This document shows positions 52,515 through 60,059 of a stretch of DNA of 64,000 nucleotides, piece by piece. A program made the translations under genes and the position numbers. The first letter of the stretch is position 1. Every line of letters starts with the position of its first letter. The notes under the pieces are model-generated. The model was not told the DNA's origin, did no database searches, and worked only from the letters and a program-made list of their open reading frames with translations. Origin of the DNA: Alicyclobacillus fastidiosus (lineage in GTDB: Bacteria; Bacillota; Bacilli; Alicyclobacillales; Alicyclobacillaceae). The stretch lies in the NCBI RefSeq assembly GCF_026651875.1, contig NZ_CP104067.1, positions 1,798,001 through 1,862,000 on the forward strand, given 5' to 3'.

Positions 52515-53372
52515 ATGGATGCTCCATACTTTCCGTTCTATCCGGCTGATTGGCTATCAGATCCCAATGTTCAGTTTCTCTCTTTGGAAGAGGCGGGAGC
52601 CTACATCACCCTTTTGGCCTATATGTGGAGGGATGGAAAGGACTGCGCTCTACCTGACGATGACAAGTATGTCGCACGTTTGTTGCACGTCTCGACGAGA
52701 AAATGGGCAAAACTTCGCGAGATTTTGCTCGACGGTGAACACGCAGTGCTTACAAAAACATCCGACGGTTTGATTCGGAATAAGCGCTTAGACAAGGAGT
52801 TCACGAAGATGGTGGACAGGTCAGAAAAGCGCACTGCTGCAGCAATTATGAGGTGGCAGAAAGAAAAATCAAAGGATGCAAAAGCAGTGCAATTGCATCC
52901 CGTGAGCAATGCAAATGCATCTGATTTGCATCTGCAAAACGATGCTATATCAGATTCAGATCCATATTCAGATCCAAATAAAGATCTAGAGAGAGATAGG
53001 ATACGCGCCCAACAAGAACTTGTACAAGCCTATGAGCAAATTTGCGGGCCTATGCGTCGAGACGAAAAAAATATCCGTTTGCTCTTGGAATACCTGGATG
53101 AAGGTGTACATGCAGACTTAGTCATCCACGCCTTAAAAAAATCGAGCAACGCAGATTATCCAGCGAAATACGCAGACAGCATTGTGCGCGGGTACCTAGC
53201 CAAAGACATCAAAACGCTCGAGCAGGCCATTGAGCACGAAGGAGTGAGCATCCGTTATGAATCACGTAGCCGAGGGACTAAGACGACTGTCAGAACTGGC
53301 TCAGAACCGTCCATCACGGGAACAGGGCACATCATCGGTCGTATCCCTCCAAGACAAGAGCAAGTGCGCTGA
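52515..53372 (+). CDS. Phage replication organizer (DUF1376/YdaU-like)
   Basis: 285 residues. The N-terminal winged helix begins APYFPFYPADWLSDPNVQFL and LSLEEAGAYITLLAYMW, diagnostic of DUF1376/replisome organizer proteins; the C-terminal third (NADYPAKYADSIVRGYLAKD) resembles the DnaD-like end. The linker region is encoded by repeat-rich DNA (52890-52995) that may be the replication origin. It probably opens the origin and recruits the loader encoded next. Confidence 0.8.
   Translation: MDAPYFPFYPADWLSDPNVQFLSLEEAGAYITLLAYMWRDGKDCALPDDDKYVARLLHVSTRKWAKLREILLDGEHAVLTKTSDGLIRNKRLDKEFTKMVDRSEKRTAAAIMRWQKEKSKDAKAVQLHPVSNANASDLHLQNDAISDSDPYSDPNKDLERDRIRAQQELVQAYEQICGPMRRDEKNIRLLLEYLDEGVHADLVIHALKKSSNADYPAKYADSIVRGYLAKDIKTLEQAIEHEGVSIRYESRSRGTKTTVRTGSEPSITGTGHIIGRIPPRQEQVR
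52890..52995 (+). promoter_or_regulatory. Candidate phage replication origin in the initiator gene
   Basis: Iterated motifs: TTGCATC at 52894, ATGCATCTG at 52916, TTGCATCTG at 52927, then TTCAGATCC at 52956 and 52969 with an A/T-rich stretch. Iterons inside the initiator gene are known from lambda-type phages. Confidence 0.5.
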
Positions 53373-54096
53373 ATGTGGGGATACCGGATGGGTTGCAGTG
53401 CTGGACGACGGAGCGACAATGCCTATCTCTAGCGTGTCTCCCGGCGAAGTCTTTTCCGCAAGAGAGTGCATCTGCTCGGAAAAACGCAGGGCACTCCGCG
53501 TGCTTAGGTCATCGCGCATCACTGAAGAGTTTCAACGCCTGGGATTCCGCAACTTCAGTATCGCTGGGCGTCCGCAGGCAGTCCGAATCGCTTATGAGGT
53601 GGCCAAGGAGTACAACGATAAGTTCGCTGAGTTGGTTGATGACCGGTGCAATTCCATCGCGCTGCTTGGGCGCCCTGGATGCGGAAAGACACACTTGCTG
53701 ATGGCGGTCTGCAACAACCTGATGCGAAAAGGGATCGAGGTTCTCTACTTCCCGTGGGTCGAGGGTATGAACGAGTTGCGGGATGACATGGACGACCTAG
53801 AACGGCGTGTAGGCGTTCTGCGGAAGGTCGAGGTGCTGTACATCGATGACCTCTTCAAGGGACGTAAGGAGCCTACACCGTTTGCCTTAGAACAGCTTTT
53901 CGGGATTATCAACTATCGCTATCTGAATCACAAGCCAATCTTGGTGAGCAGTGAGAAGACGGTCGATCAACTGTGTGAGATCGACGAAGGCGTTGGGTCC
54001 CGGATATACGAAATGGCACGTAACTACACGGTTCTGATGAGTTTGACGCCGGAGGAAAAAGCGTCCGGCATGCAATTGAATTATCGCTTGAGGTGA
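53257..54096 (+). CDS. DnaC/DnaI-like helicase loader ATPase
   Basis: 279 residues, overlapping the organizer gene by 116 bp. An N-terminal zinc site (CAECGDTGW...CICSEK) as in DnaI, then AAA+ core with Walker A LLGRPGCGKTH and Walker B EVLYIDDLF, sensor region ILVSSEKTVDQL and arginine GSRIYEMARNY. It should load the host replicative helicase at the phage origin. Confidence 0.9.
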   Translation: MNHVAEGLRRLSELAQNRPSREQGTSSVVSLQDKSKCAECGDTGWVAVLDDGATMPISSVSPGEVFSARECICSEKRRALRVLRSSRITEEFQRLGFRNFSIAGRPQAVRIAYEVAKEYNDKFAELVDDRCNSIALLGRPGCGKTHLLMAVCNNLMRKGIEVLYFPWVEGMNELRDDMDDLERRVGVLRKVEVLYIDDLFKGRKEPTPFALEQLFGIINYRYLNHKPILVSSEKTVDQLCEIDEGVGSRIYEMARNYTVLMSLTPEEKASGMQLNYRLR

Positions 54097-54102
54097 AAAG
54101 GT

Positions 54103-54243
54103 TTGAGCATCACAGAAACGCCGCCCAGCGCGCGTGAGGTTGCAGGAGACATCTTGAGATACATGACCATCAAGGGAGTGCCTATTGAGACGATTCAGCA
54201 GGCGTTCGAGCTGGTGAAGAGTGAGTTTGAGGAGGGTGAATAG
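54103..54243 (+). CDS. 46-aa phage protein
   Basis: TTG start behind AGGTGAAAAGG. MSITETPPSAREVAGDILRY, then MTIKGVPIETIQQAFELVKS and an acidic end: a two-helix protein. The stop TAG overlaps the next GTG. Unknown function. Confidence 0.6.
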   Translation: MSITETPPSAREVAGDILRYMTIKGVPIETIQQAFELVKSEFEEGE

Positions 54244-54533
54244 TGATTCATTTGATCGGATATAAGGATTTTCCTGATGTTGAGTCTCTACGAGTGACCT
54301 TTGGCCACGGAACCGTGGCGGTTGGGACATGCCTACTGAACGGTGACGTATGTGTTGGTTTTCATACCATCGAAAAGCACGAAGTTGGTGAATCTCTGCC
54401 GAATGACGAGAAGACTCCTCCACCAACCATCCTGTTCAAATTCGATAACGTCGAAGGTCTTGATGTTCTACAAAAAGCGATTAACATCGCCCGTGATTTG
54501 TTGGCTGATAAACAAGTGGAGGATTCACAATGA
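54243..54533 (+). CDS. Conserved-type phage protein, 96 aa
   Basis: GTG overlaps the previous stop; GAGGAGGGTG precedes. LIGYKDFPDVESLRVTFGHG, TVAVGTCLLNGDVCVGF and TILFKFDNVEGLDVLQKAIN suggest an alpha/beta fold. The stop overlaps the next ATG. Function unknown. Confidence 0.6.
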   Translation: MIHLIGYKDFPDVESLRVTFGHGTVAVGTCLLNGDVCVGFHTIEKHEVGESLPNDEKTPPPTILFKFDNVEGLDVLQKAINIARDLLADKQVEDSQ

Positions 54534-54682
54534 CCCCACCACCAGAAGTCATCCAATGGCTCACAGCCAACAACATGAGGGCTATATCTACTTAAGAGTA
54601 CCTGGAGTTGTTGAGCGAGAACGTGACGACGAAGAAGCAGATTGAGTAAGTCAAAGAGTATTGCGAGGCGTTGGTGCAATGA
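54530..54682 (+). pseudogene. Small phage gene with two in-frame TAA codons
   Basis: ATG 54530 overlaps the previous stop (ATGA) and has GGAGG eight bases upstream. The frame reads MTPPPEVIQWLTANNMRAIST, TAA, EYLELLSENVTTKKQIE, TAA, VKEYCEALVQ, then TGA which overlaps the methyltransferase start. Both TAA fall where Lys would suit the helix, and the overlap at each end shows that the full 51-codon frame was once coding. As it stands only 21 residues are made. Confidence 0.55.
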
Positions 54683-55197
54683 GTGCGACTAACCGGGCGA
54701 ACCACAAGCGGAATGCATATGACTCGTATCCGACGCCAACGTGGTGTACTGAGGCCATCGCCAAGGAAATTGTGTGGACAAGCGATAGCCGGGTGTTGGA
54801 GCCGTGCTGCGGCGATGGAGCCATATGGAGAGTCATCGAGCATGTGCAGTGGGTGTCGCATATCGACTGGTGCGAAATACAGCGAGGTCGAGATTTCTTC
54901 GAACATGAATTTTTCGGAGAGCGCTTCGACTTCATCATCACGAACCCGCCGTTCTCGCTCGCACAAGAATTCGTCGAGAAGTCACTGACACTAGCCAATT
55001 GCGTGATTATGCTGCTTCGGCTGAACTTCCTTGCCTCCAAGAGTCGGAAAGAGTTTTGGGAGAAACACCCGCCGACAGCGATACATGTGCTGACGAAACG
55101 GCCAAGTTTTACAGGGAACGGAACGGACGCAACGGACTATGCCTGGTTCGTTTGGGATACGACGGGACGGCAGAAACACGGAATATTTTGGATATGA
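54679..55197 (+). CDS. Phage DNA N6-adenine methyltransferase-like
   Basis: 172 residues from ATG 54679. SYPTPTWCTEAIAKEI, SAM motif I VLEPCCGDGAIWRV and catalytic FIITNPPFSLA (NPPF) identify a class I amino-methyltransferase on DNA. MLLRLNFLASKSRKEFW and a C-terminal AWFVWD complete the fold. Probably protects phage DNA or modifies regulatory sites. No cognate restriction gene nearby. Confidence 0.85.
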   Translation: MSATNRANHKRNAYDSYPTPTWCTEAIAKEIVWTSDSRVLEPCCGDGAIWRVIEHVQWVSHIDWCEIQRGRDFFEHEFFGERFDFIITNPPFSLAQEFVEKSLTLANCVIMLLRLNFLASKSRKEFWEKHPPTAIHVLTKRPSFTGNGTDATDYAWFVWDTTGRQKHGIFWI

Positions 55198-55668
55198 CGC
55201 TAAGTGTATAAGAGAGGGTGACATGGATGAGTGATTACTGGATGGTACGCCGTCAGCCCCACCTACGCTGACGGCACTGGCAGCCACAATCGCTGCCCTT
55301 CCCAAGACACGTTGACTAGTATATCCAGTCTCGGGTGCAAAGTATGTCGAAGCACTGGGTCTGAAGATTAGGAGTTTGAAGGGGGTGATGCTGTGGCTGA
55401 ATAACTGGGACGTGGTTGGAACGACAGCTCGGCTGCGAACCGAATTTTGAACTGCCGTTCCCACGGCGTGTGAGATCATAATCCGGTTTCCAATGAATTG
55501 GTACGGACAAGTGCCTAGTCACTATACAGCTCTGATGGGGCCGAAGTCATCACGTCTGAGTGGGAGTGAGTGTAGGGGCCGGCCCCACAGGAGTGATACA
55601 AGATACTCAAATTGTAACGGGATGGATAGGTACGAACACCGGACAAGATAAGTGGGGAGGGTGACCGA
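55198..55668. other. Gap between methyltransferase and RusA genes
   Basis: Contains a short frame MSDYWMVRRQPHLR from ATG 55229 (GAGGGTGAC upstream) that ends inside a GCCGTCAGC...GCTGACGGC hairpin at 55251-55279, and an open frame of about 40 codons (GAKYVEALGLKIRSLKGVML) ending at 55450 without a start. Both look like remnants of small phage genes. Confidence 0.4.
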
Positions 55669-56052
55669 GTGGCTAATAGTACACGATTAGTGCTTCCCTT
55701 ACCACCTAGCGTCAATCATGCCTATCGGAATTTCACTAAGTGTGGGCGGCGCATGCGGGTACCGACGCCGAAGGCGCTGGCCTTCAAGAAAGAGGCTGCG
55801 TGGGAAGCAAAGGCGTGGATGATGGCACGGCGTCAGCAGATGGTGCCGAACGGAACGAAGGTTGCGCTGAAGGTTTGGTACTTCTGGGGCGACAGACGCA
55901 GGCATGACCAGGACAACCCGCTGAAACTGCTCCAGGACGCGCTCACAGGCGTTGTATGGGAAGACGACCGCTGGGTACTGCCGCAGGTGATGGACTTTGA
56001 TGTGGACAAGCAGAACCCGAGGTTGGAGATAGAGATTGAAGTGTTGGGATAA
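55669..56052 (+). CDS. rusA: RusA-family Holliday junction resolvase
   Basis: 127 residues from GTG 55669 behind GAGGGTGACCGA. LVLPLPPSVNHAYRNF is the canonical opening, and HDQDNPLKLLQDALTGVVWE DD contains the conserved acidic residues that bind Mg2+. Resolves branched DNA before packaging. In lambdoid and Firmicute phages it precedes the late regulator, as here. Confidence 0.9.
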   Translation: MANSTRLVLPLPPSVNHAYRNFTKCGRRMRVPTPKALAFKKEAAWEAKAWMMARRQQMVPNGTKVALKVWYFWGDRRRHDQDNPLKLLQDALTGVVWEDDRWVLPQVMDFDVDKQNPRLEIEIEVLG

Positions 56053-56342
56053 AGAACACCGCCACAGCATGGACGACTGGGCGGTGCCTATCGGTGAGCG
56101 GACGGTGAGGCCGCCGAAAGTAACTTCACCGATTGTTCCACAGAGTATTCATGACCACTCATGGTAACGCCGGATGGGATAAAAAATACCGCCACAGTAT
56201 TCTACCGGGCGGTCATTCAAGGGTTTACAGAGCTAAGGAGTTAGCAACGTGTCTATTATCACCGAACGAGATGAGATTCAAACACACGAAGAGTAATCCA
56301 CAGGATATTCACAACCTTCTGTGTATAAGTGGGGGTGAGCGT
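56053..56342. other. Two A-tract hairpins upstream of the late regulator
   Basis: AAAGAACACCGCC...GGCGGTG at 56052-56092 and AAAAAATACCGCC...GGGCGGT at 56177-56213, similar to each other and each placed after a stop. No gene; the longer frame that includes this region lacks a ribosome site. Confidence 0.5.
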
Positions 56343-57068
56343 ATGCAACAACAGGGTGAAAAATTAGAGCAGCAGTCTTTTGAACTCGAGGCCGAGTACT
56401 TCAGCGACAGAGAGCGATTCTTGATTGAACGACTTCGAGAGTTCCGTACCATAGACGTGGAGATTGCCATACAAGAGCGTAAGATGCGTGGGATTGGTTT
56501 AATTCATGAGCCGCGCATCACTCCTAAGGGGCCAGAAGAGGATTATCTAGCGTATCTGCAGCATCTGCCTAGTGAACTGACTGAACATCAACAAGAGACG
56601 AAAGCCATCATCGAGCGACATGTGAGACCTGAGGAATTCCGTTACATGTACGCATCCCGGGCGCGCGTAGCGAAACGTTTAAATAATGCCAATACGGACG
56701 ACCTGATAGAACGTGCGCAACTGAGAAGCATTGGGCGAAAACTGTATCGAGGCGATGAGGACCATATCGAACTGACGGATACAGAGCGCGTCGCCGACCT
56801 AAGGTTGGCTGAACGTGCCGAGGCAGAGCAGGTGTATGAGATGCTGAAGGAGCGCAAGGAAATCATCTCATTTGCTCTCGAGGAGATGAAACGCTGGTAT
56901 CACGAGTGGTACTTGATTCTCTGGCACAAATACGTCATAGACCAGCATTGGAAAGAGGTATGCAGGATCGCGGCGCGGAACGGCGTAGCGTTGACGGATG
57001 AGGAATACCGATTAGCGCGGAAGAAGGCGTTACATCAGTTTGACAAGTGGGCAGTCGGCTTATGCTGA
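56343..57068 (+). CDS. Phage late-gene regulator (RinA/ArpU-like)
   Basis: 241 residues from ATG 56343 (GGGGGTGAGCG upstream). The N-terminal two thirds are highly charged helices (DRERFLIERLREFRTIDVEI). The C-terminal 60 residues, EWYLILWHKYVIDQHWKEVC and ALTDEEYRLARKKALHQFDK, resemble the sigma-4-like HTH of RinA/ArpU late activators. Location between RusA and the late promoter fits. The same C-terminus survives twice in R2. A stem GCAGTCGGCTTATGCTGATTGC with TTTTT overlaps its end and may terminate it. Confidence 0.65.
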   Translation: MQQQGEKLEQQSFELEAEYFSDRERFLIERLREFRTIDVEIAIQERKMRGIGLIHEPRITPKGPEEDYLAYLQHLPSELTEHQQETKAIIERHVRPEEFRYMYASRARVAKRLNNANTDDLIERAQLRSIGRKLYRGDEDHIELTDTERVADLRLAERAEAEQVYEMLKERKEIISFALEEMKRWYHEWYLILWHKYVIDQHWKEVCRIAARNGVALTDEEYRLARKKALHQFDKWAVGLC

Positions 57069-57080
57069 TTGCTTTTTCTA
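57045..57080 (+). terminator. Terminator overlapping the regulator stop
   Basis: GGCAGTC...GATTGC with the loop GGCTTATGCT and TTTTTCT; the R2 copy at 38719-38747 has a better stem (GCAGTC/GACTGC). Confidence 0.55.
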
Positions 57081-57216
57081 TGGGGTGATTGATGATTATG
57101 GTTGAAAAGGTGTGCATGTCCTATGTTGTTAATTTTTGATACAAATCCGTGATATTTCATCTTCTTCCAACGTACATTACTGTGCAATGCAAAATTATCT
57201 GTAAGGGTGTGTACGG
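57081..57216. other. AT-rich region before the cargo gene
   Basis: Possibly carries a separate promoter for the cargo gene, since a terminator precedes it. No consensus box could be assigned with confidence. AAGGGTG at about 57199 is the ribosome site. Confidence 0.35.
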
Positions 57217-58752
57217 ATGGAGCAAGTTGTAGAGAGTAATTTGGTAACAGGAAGACTTAACGTAGCAAATATCTTTCAGGGCTATAATACATTTAGTGAC
57301 TCGGGATGTTTGAGTGCTCTTCACGGACAATATGATGATATCGGAGCGGTTCTGACTACACAATATCGGGTCGTCACAGACTTTGAATCATTTACAAGAG
57401 CTATCAATCTGTCGGCATCTGCGTCCGTGTCGTATTTGGGTTATAGCGTTAGTGATAAGGCTTCGTTTGCGCAGAGCCTGTCCTTGACGACATATAGCAT
57501 TACTGTTATCGCCTATGGTCATAAGGTTAGTGAAAATCGTGTCGCAAGAGATGTTAAATGGCGCGAAGGAGTCGAAATTCCGACACCGACTACTCTAAAC
57601 GCGTTTTATCAACAATATGGAGACTCATTTGTGAGTCAAATAAAAAGAGGCGCCGAGTATATCGGGGTATATGTGTTTTATGCTCAGTCAAGAGAAGAGC
57701 AACAAAGTATTCAAAACACTCTCGCGGCTAAAGGTATTTATGACGGTGTAACACTTAGTGCTAGTCTGCAATCTGGACTTTCTGAGGTTCAACAGTCGGT
57801 TCAGACGCGACAGCGTTTTGCTCAAGTGCTATATGGCTTCAAGAGTTTAAAACTACCTTCCCCAGACAACATTGCCTCATTCCTTGATGGCGAGTTTGCC
57901 ACTAGAGAACCGGATGCTCCGACAGTTATTTCCTATGCGACAAGCGGATACGAAACTGCTCTTAACACTGAAGTGTTTAAACCTATTGAGCGCACACGGA
58001 GATTGTTTGATGGACAGTTTACAAGCGTAACATTAGCTCAAGTAATTGCCAAAATGGCATATCTAAAAAATCAAGTAGAGTATATTGGGCGGGTGTACGA
58101 TACGTATGGATGGAATAACGAAAATGATTCAACGTACGTTAACAATGCGAAAATAATTGAATCGGATTGGTCGGAGCTATCATCGTTAATCACCAAGATT
58201 TATGACGACCCATCTCAACAATACGAAATTCCTGACCTGCAGAGCTTAAAGTTTGGCGTGCCAGAACTTAACTTTCGTATAAATGCGAACGAACCATATT
58301 GGGGAGGCTCAGGCGGCGACGCATTCCAAGACGTTACTTACAAGTCTGTTCTTAATCAGACAAGAATTGCACGTATTGTCATACGTGGGGGTGCTTACGT
58401 AGATCGATTAGAAGTGACTTACGTAGATGGAAACGGGAAGGAAACTACTTGGTGGCATGGGGGAGAGGGGGGGAAAGCCAGCCAGCCCTTTAACCTGCAA
58501 CCGCGTGAACGTCTCACGACTATTTCAGGTACTGCCGGTAAGTATGTAAACCAGCTTCAGTTTAAAACAAATTATGAACAACCATTCGTGTGGCCTCCAT
58601 CGCCAGATGGGGCGAAAGTGTTCCCGGTTCTGTCGTTGAACAAGAACCAAGTCATTCTAGGGTTCCAAGGTAGATCAGGGGGTTACTTGGACCAACTACA
58701 GCCCGTGATCTGTACTTTCTCACCTGCTGTATGGTTAGAAAGTCAACAGTAA
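57217..58752 (+). CDS. Phage cargo: jacalin-like lectin with possible MACPF-like pore domain
   Basis: 511 residues, no signal peptide. Residues about 355-505 form a jacalin-like beta-prism: GGSGGDAFQDV, RIARIVIRGGAYVDRLEVTY, WWHGGEGG, LTTISGTAGKYVNQLQF and LGFQGRSGGYLDQLQP. Residues about 20-230 contain FYQQYGDSFVSQIKRGAEYI, which resembles the YGTHFV..xxGG signature of MACPF/perforin proteins, preceded by Ser-rich amphipathic stretches (INLSASASVSYLGYSVSDKA). Such lectin-pore fusions are known, for example Photorhabdus MACPF with a beta-prism. It is more AT-rich than its neighbours and sits between regulator and late promoter, a typical cargo (moron) site. Lectin part likely; pore part tentative. 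Confidence 0.6.
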   Translation: MEQVVESNLVTGRLNVANIFQGYNTFSDSGCLSALHGQYDDIGAVLTTQYRVVTDFESFTRAINLSASASVSYLGYSVSDKASFAQSLSLTTYSITVIAYGHKVSENRVARDVKWREGVEIPTPTTLNAFYQQYGDSFVSQIKRGAEYIGVYVFYAQSREEQQSIQNTLAAKGIYDGVTLSASLQSGLSEVQQSVQTRQRFAQVLYGFKSLKLPSPDNIASFLDGEFATREPDAPTVISYATSGYETALNTEVFKPIERTRRLFDGQFTSVTLAQVIAKMAYLKNQVEYIGRVYDTYGWNNENDSTYVNNAKIIESDWSELSSLITKIYDDPSQQYEIPDLQSLKFGVPELNFRINANEPYWGGSGGDAFQDVTYKSVLNQTRIARIVIRGGAYVDRLEVTYVDGNGKETTWWHGGEGGKASQPFNLQPRERLTTISGTAGKYVNQLQFKTNYEQPFVWPPSPDGAKVFPVLSLNKNQVILGFQGRSGGYLDQLQPVICTFSPAVWLESQQ

Positions 58753-58809
58753 TCCAACAGTGAACTACCAATAGTTCAACAGTTCGTGATCAAGATTCCC
58801 GTGTATTAT
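58744..58809 (+). promoter_or_regulatory. Late promoter of prophage P with phased CAACAGT repeats
   Basis: CAACAGT at 58744, 58755 and 58777 (steps of 11 and 22 bp) and a TATTAT -10 box at 58804-58809. Repeat three covers the -35 position. No TTGACA-like -35 box is present, as expected for an activator-dependent promoter. Confidence 0.65.
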
Positions 58810-58829
58810 GGTAGTAGGCCCCATTGAGA

Positions 58830-58858
58830 AGACGCTTGCTAATGCAGGCGTCTTTTTG
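58830..58858 (+). terminator. Leader terminator 1 (P)
   Basis: GACGC...GCGTC stem with inner GC/GC and TCTTTTTG, about 20 bp after the predicted transcription start. Confidence 0.75.
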
Positions 58859-59226
58859 TATGCCTTGTAGTAAATCTCCAGTCCACCGAAAGGGGTGAAC
58901 TTTTCGGTGGTGTGCAAACTATCACGCCGGATTCGCGGCCGGCGTTGGTGTTTCGATGAAGAAGCCTAGTCTGCTTGGTGGCGCAGACCCTCGATCAGAC
59001 CATCTGATCGGAGGACACAATCGTAGCGTTTACGGCGTAACAGACCATCGAAGCACCCACGCTGGTGATGAACCAGCAAATGCGCGTCCTCTTAGAGAAT
59101 TGGCTTCGCACGTTGTGCCTTACAGCGTGCACCATATACATACCTTTTGCAACTAATTGCTACTTGCCCACTCCTTTCTGACGGTGTTGAGTAACATAAA
59201 GCATCTTCTCGCGAGGAGGTGCTTAA
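58859..59226. other. Late leader region
   Basis: Shares with R2 (39120-39525) the palindromic GCCGG..TCGCGGCCGGC and scattered blocks. Frames here lack ribosome sites. It is presumably untranslated RNA between promoter and YjcZ gene, where an antitermination signal could lie. Confidence 0.4.
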
Positions 59227-59361
59227 ATGGACGGTTGCTTTGGTGGATACACACGTTGGGCAGTGGTGTTTCTAATCATCTTCGTTCTGTTCTTCTTGCT
59301 TGTACCGGCATTCGGCGGCGGATATGCTGGCGGAGGAGCAGTAGCTGGCGGAGCGTACTGA
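59227..59361 (+). CDS. YjcZ-family small sporulation-type membrane protein (P)
   Basis: 44 residues, ATG behind GAGGAGGTGCTTAA. FGGYTRWAVVFLIIFVLFFL LVPAFGGG and a Gly/Ala tail match YjcZ-like peptides. First gene of the late operon; homologue in R2 at 39526. Could be a small holin-like or spore-associated peptide. Confidence 0.7.
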   Translation: MDGCFGGYTRWAVVFLIIFVLFFLLVPAFGGGYAGGGAVAGGAY

Positions 59362-59388
59362 GTTCAAATTTATAAGGTATAGCTCCTA

Positions 59389-59414
59389 GGTCACACTTCG
59401 GTGTGGCCTTTTTG
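59389..59414 (+). terminator. Late operon terminator 2 (P)
   Basis: GGTCACAC-TTCG-GTGTGGCC and TTTTTGG, 28 bp after the YjcZ stop. Confidence 0.8.
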
Positions 59415-59516
59415 GTTATGAGCATGCGTTTGCCCGCGAGGGGCCGAGCAATAACACTAAGCTGAAGAGTTCCAACCAAGTAAAACATAAAATTGTTTTA
59501 GGGTGGTGTTCACTAA

Positions 59517-59738
59517 TTGAAACCATGCTGGGTGTGTAAGAACAATGTCAAACCGGATACACGTCCAATCAACTGCAAACAATGCCATGGTCGAGTAGTG
59601 ACACCATCTGACGAACAGGTGAAGAAGATGGAGAAGCGAGAGAGGAAACGAAAGGAAATTGAACGCATGATGAGCTCTAAGGATACATACGAGCGCAGGC
59701 GTGGGGCGGTTAGGCAGAAACGAAGAGGCTCTGACTGA
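59517..59738 (+). CDS. Zinc-finger phage protein (P)
   Basis: 73 residues from TTG 59517 (GGTGGTG upstream). CWVCKNNVKPDTRPINCKQC provides a CxxC/CxxC zinc finger; the rest is a basic helix (KKMEKRERKRKEIERMMSSK). Probably binds nucleic acid. The R2 homologue is interrupted by TAG. Position in the late leader operon would suit an RNA- or polymerase-binding factor. Confidence 0.6.
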   Translation: MKPCWVCKNNVKPDTRPINCKQCHGRVVTPSDEQVKKMEKRERKRKEIERMMSSKDTYERRRGAVRQKRRGSD

Positions 59739-59755
59739 ACACGAAAGCCCGCATT

Positions 59756-59968
59756 TCAAGAACGCGGGCCGTAGGGTGTTCCGTATATTTGTGCTCGAAG
59801 TTCATAAATGGCGGCGTAGAGACATCTAATCGAGTGTTTCAAACGGTCTGCTTCAAGCTGCAATCGTTCAGCTTCTCTTTCTAGGCGGAGTGCTTCTTCT
59901 TCAAGAATTTTAGATTCAGTCTCGAGACTCAACAGACGGGTCAAGTGCGCTTGCCTCTCGTTAGACAT
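59756..59968 (-). CDS. Minus-strand coiled-coil protein (P)
   Basis: 70 residues from ATG 59968 with GGGAGGGG upstream. Continuous heptads (LEEEALRLEREAERLQLEAD) and the conserved end AAIYELRAQIYGTPYG shared with R2 (40051-40224). It is encoded against late transcription, so it may be expressed in the lysogen. No known family. Confidence 0.55.
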   Translation of the reverse strand: MSNERQAHLTRLLSLETESKILEEEALRLEREAERLQLEADRLKHSIRCLYAAIYELRAQIYGTPYGPRS

Positions 59969-60059
59969 TACCATCACCCCTCCCGTTCAAAGGTATGAAG
60001 GCTCCGGAATGTCCTATTCAAAGCATAGAGTAACTCATGTCACATCCAAGGTGATGTAT

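Noticed and set aside
54530..54682. Genetic code reassignment of TAA to Lys in the prophage
   Set aside because: Many normal genes here end in TAA, so a general reassignment is excluded; decay of one small gene is simpler.
56133..56342. Longer start for the late regulator at 56133
   Set aside because: The upstream extension runs through an A-tract hairpin and lacks a ribosome site; ATG 56343 has GGGGGTGAGCG.
58956..59156. 66-codon ORF in the late leader
   Set aside because: No ribosome site, not conserved in the matching R2 leader.
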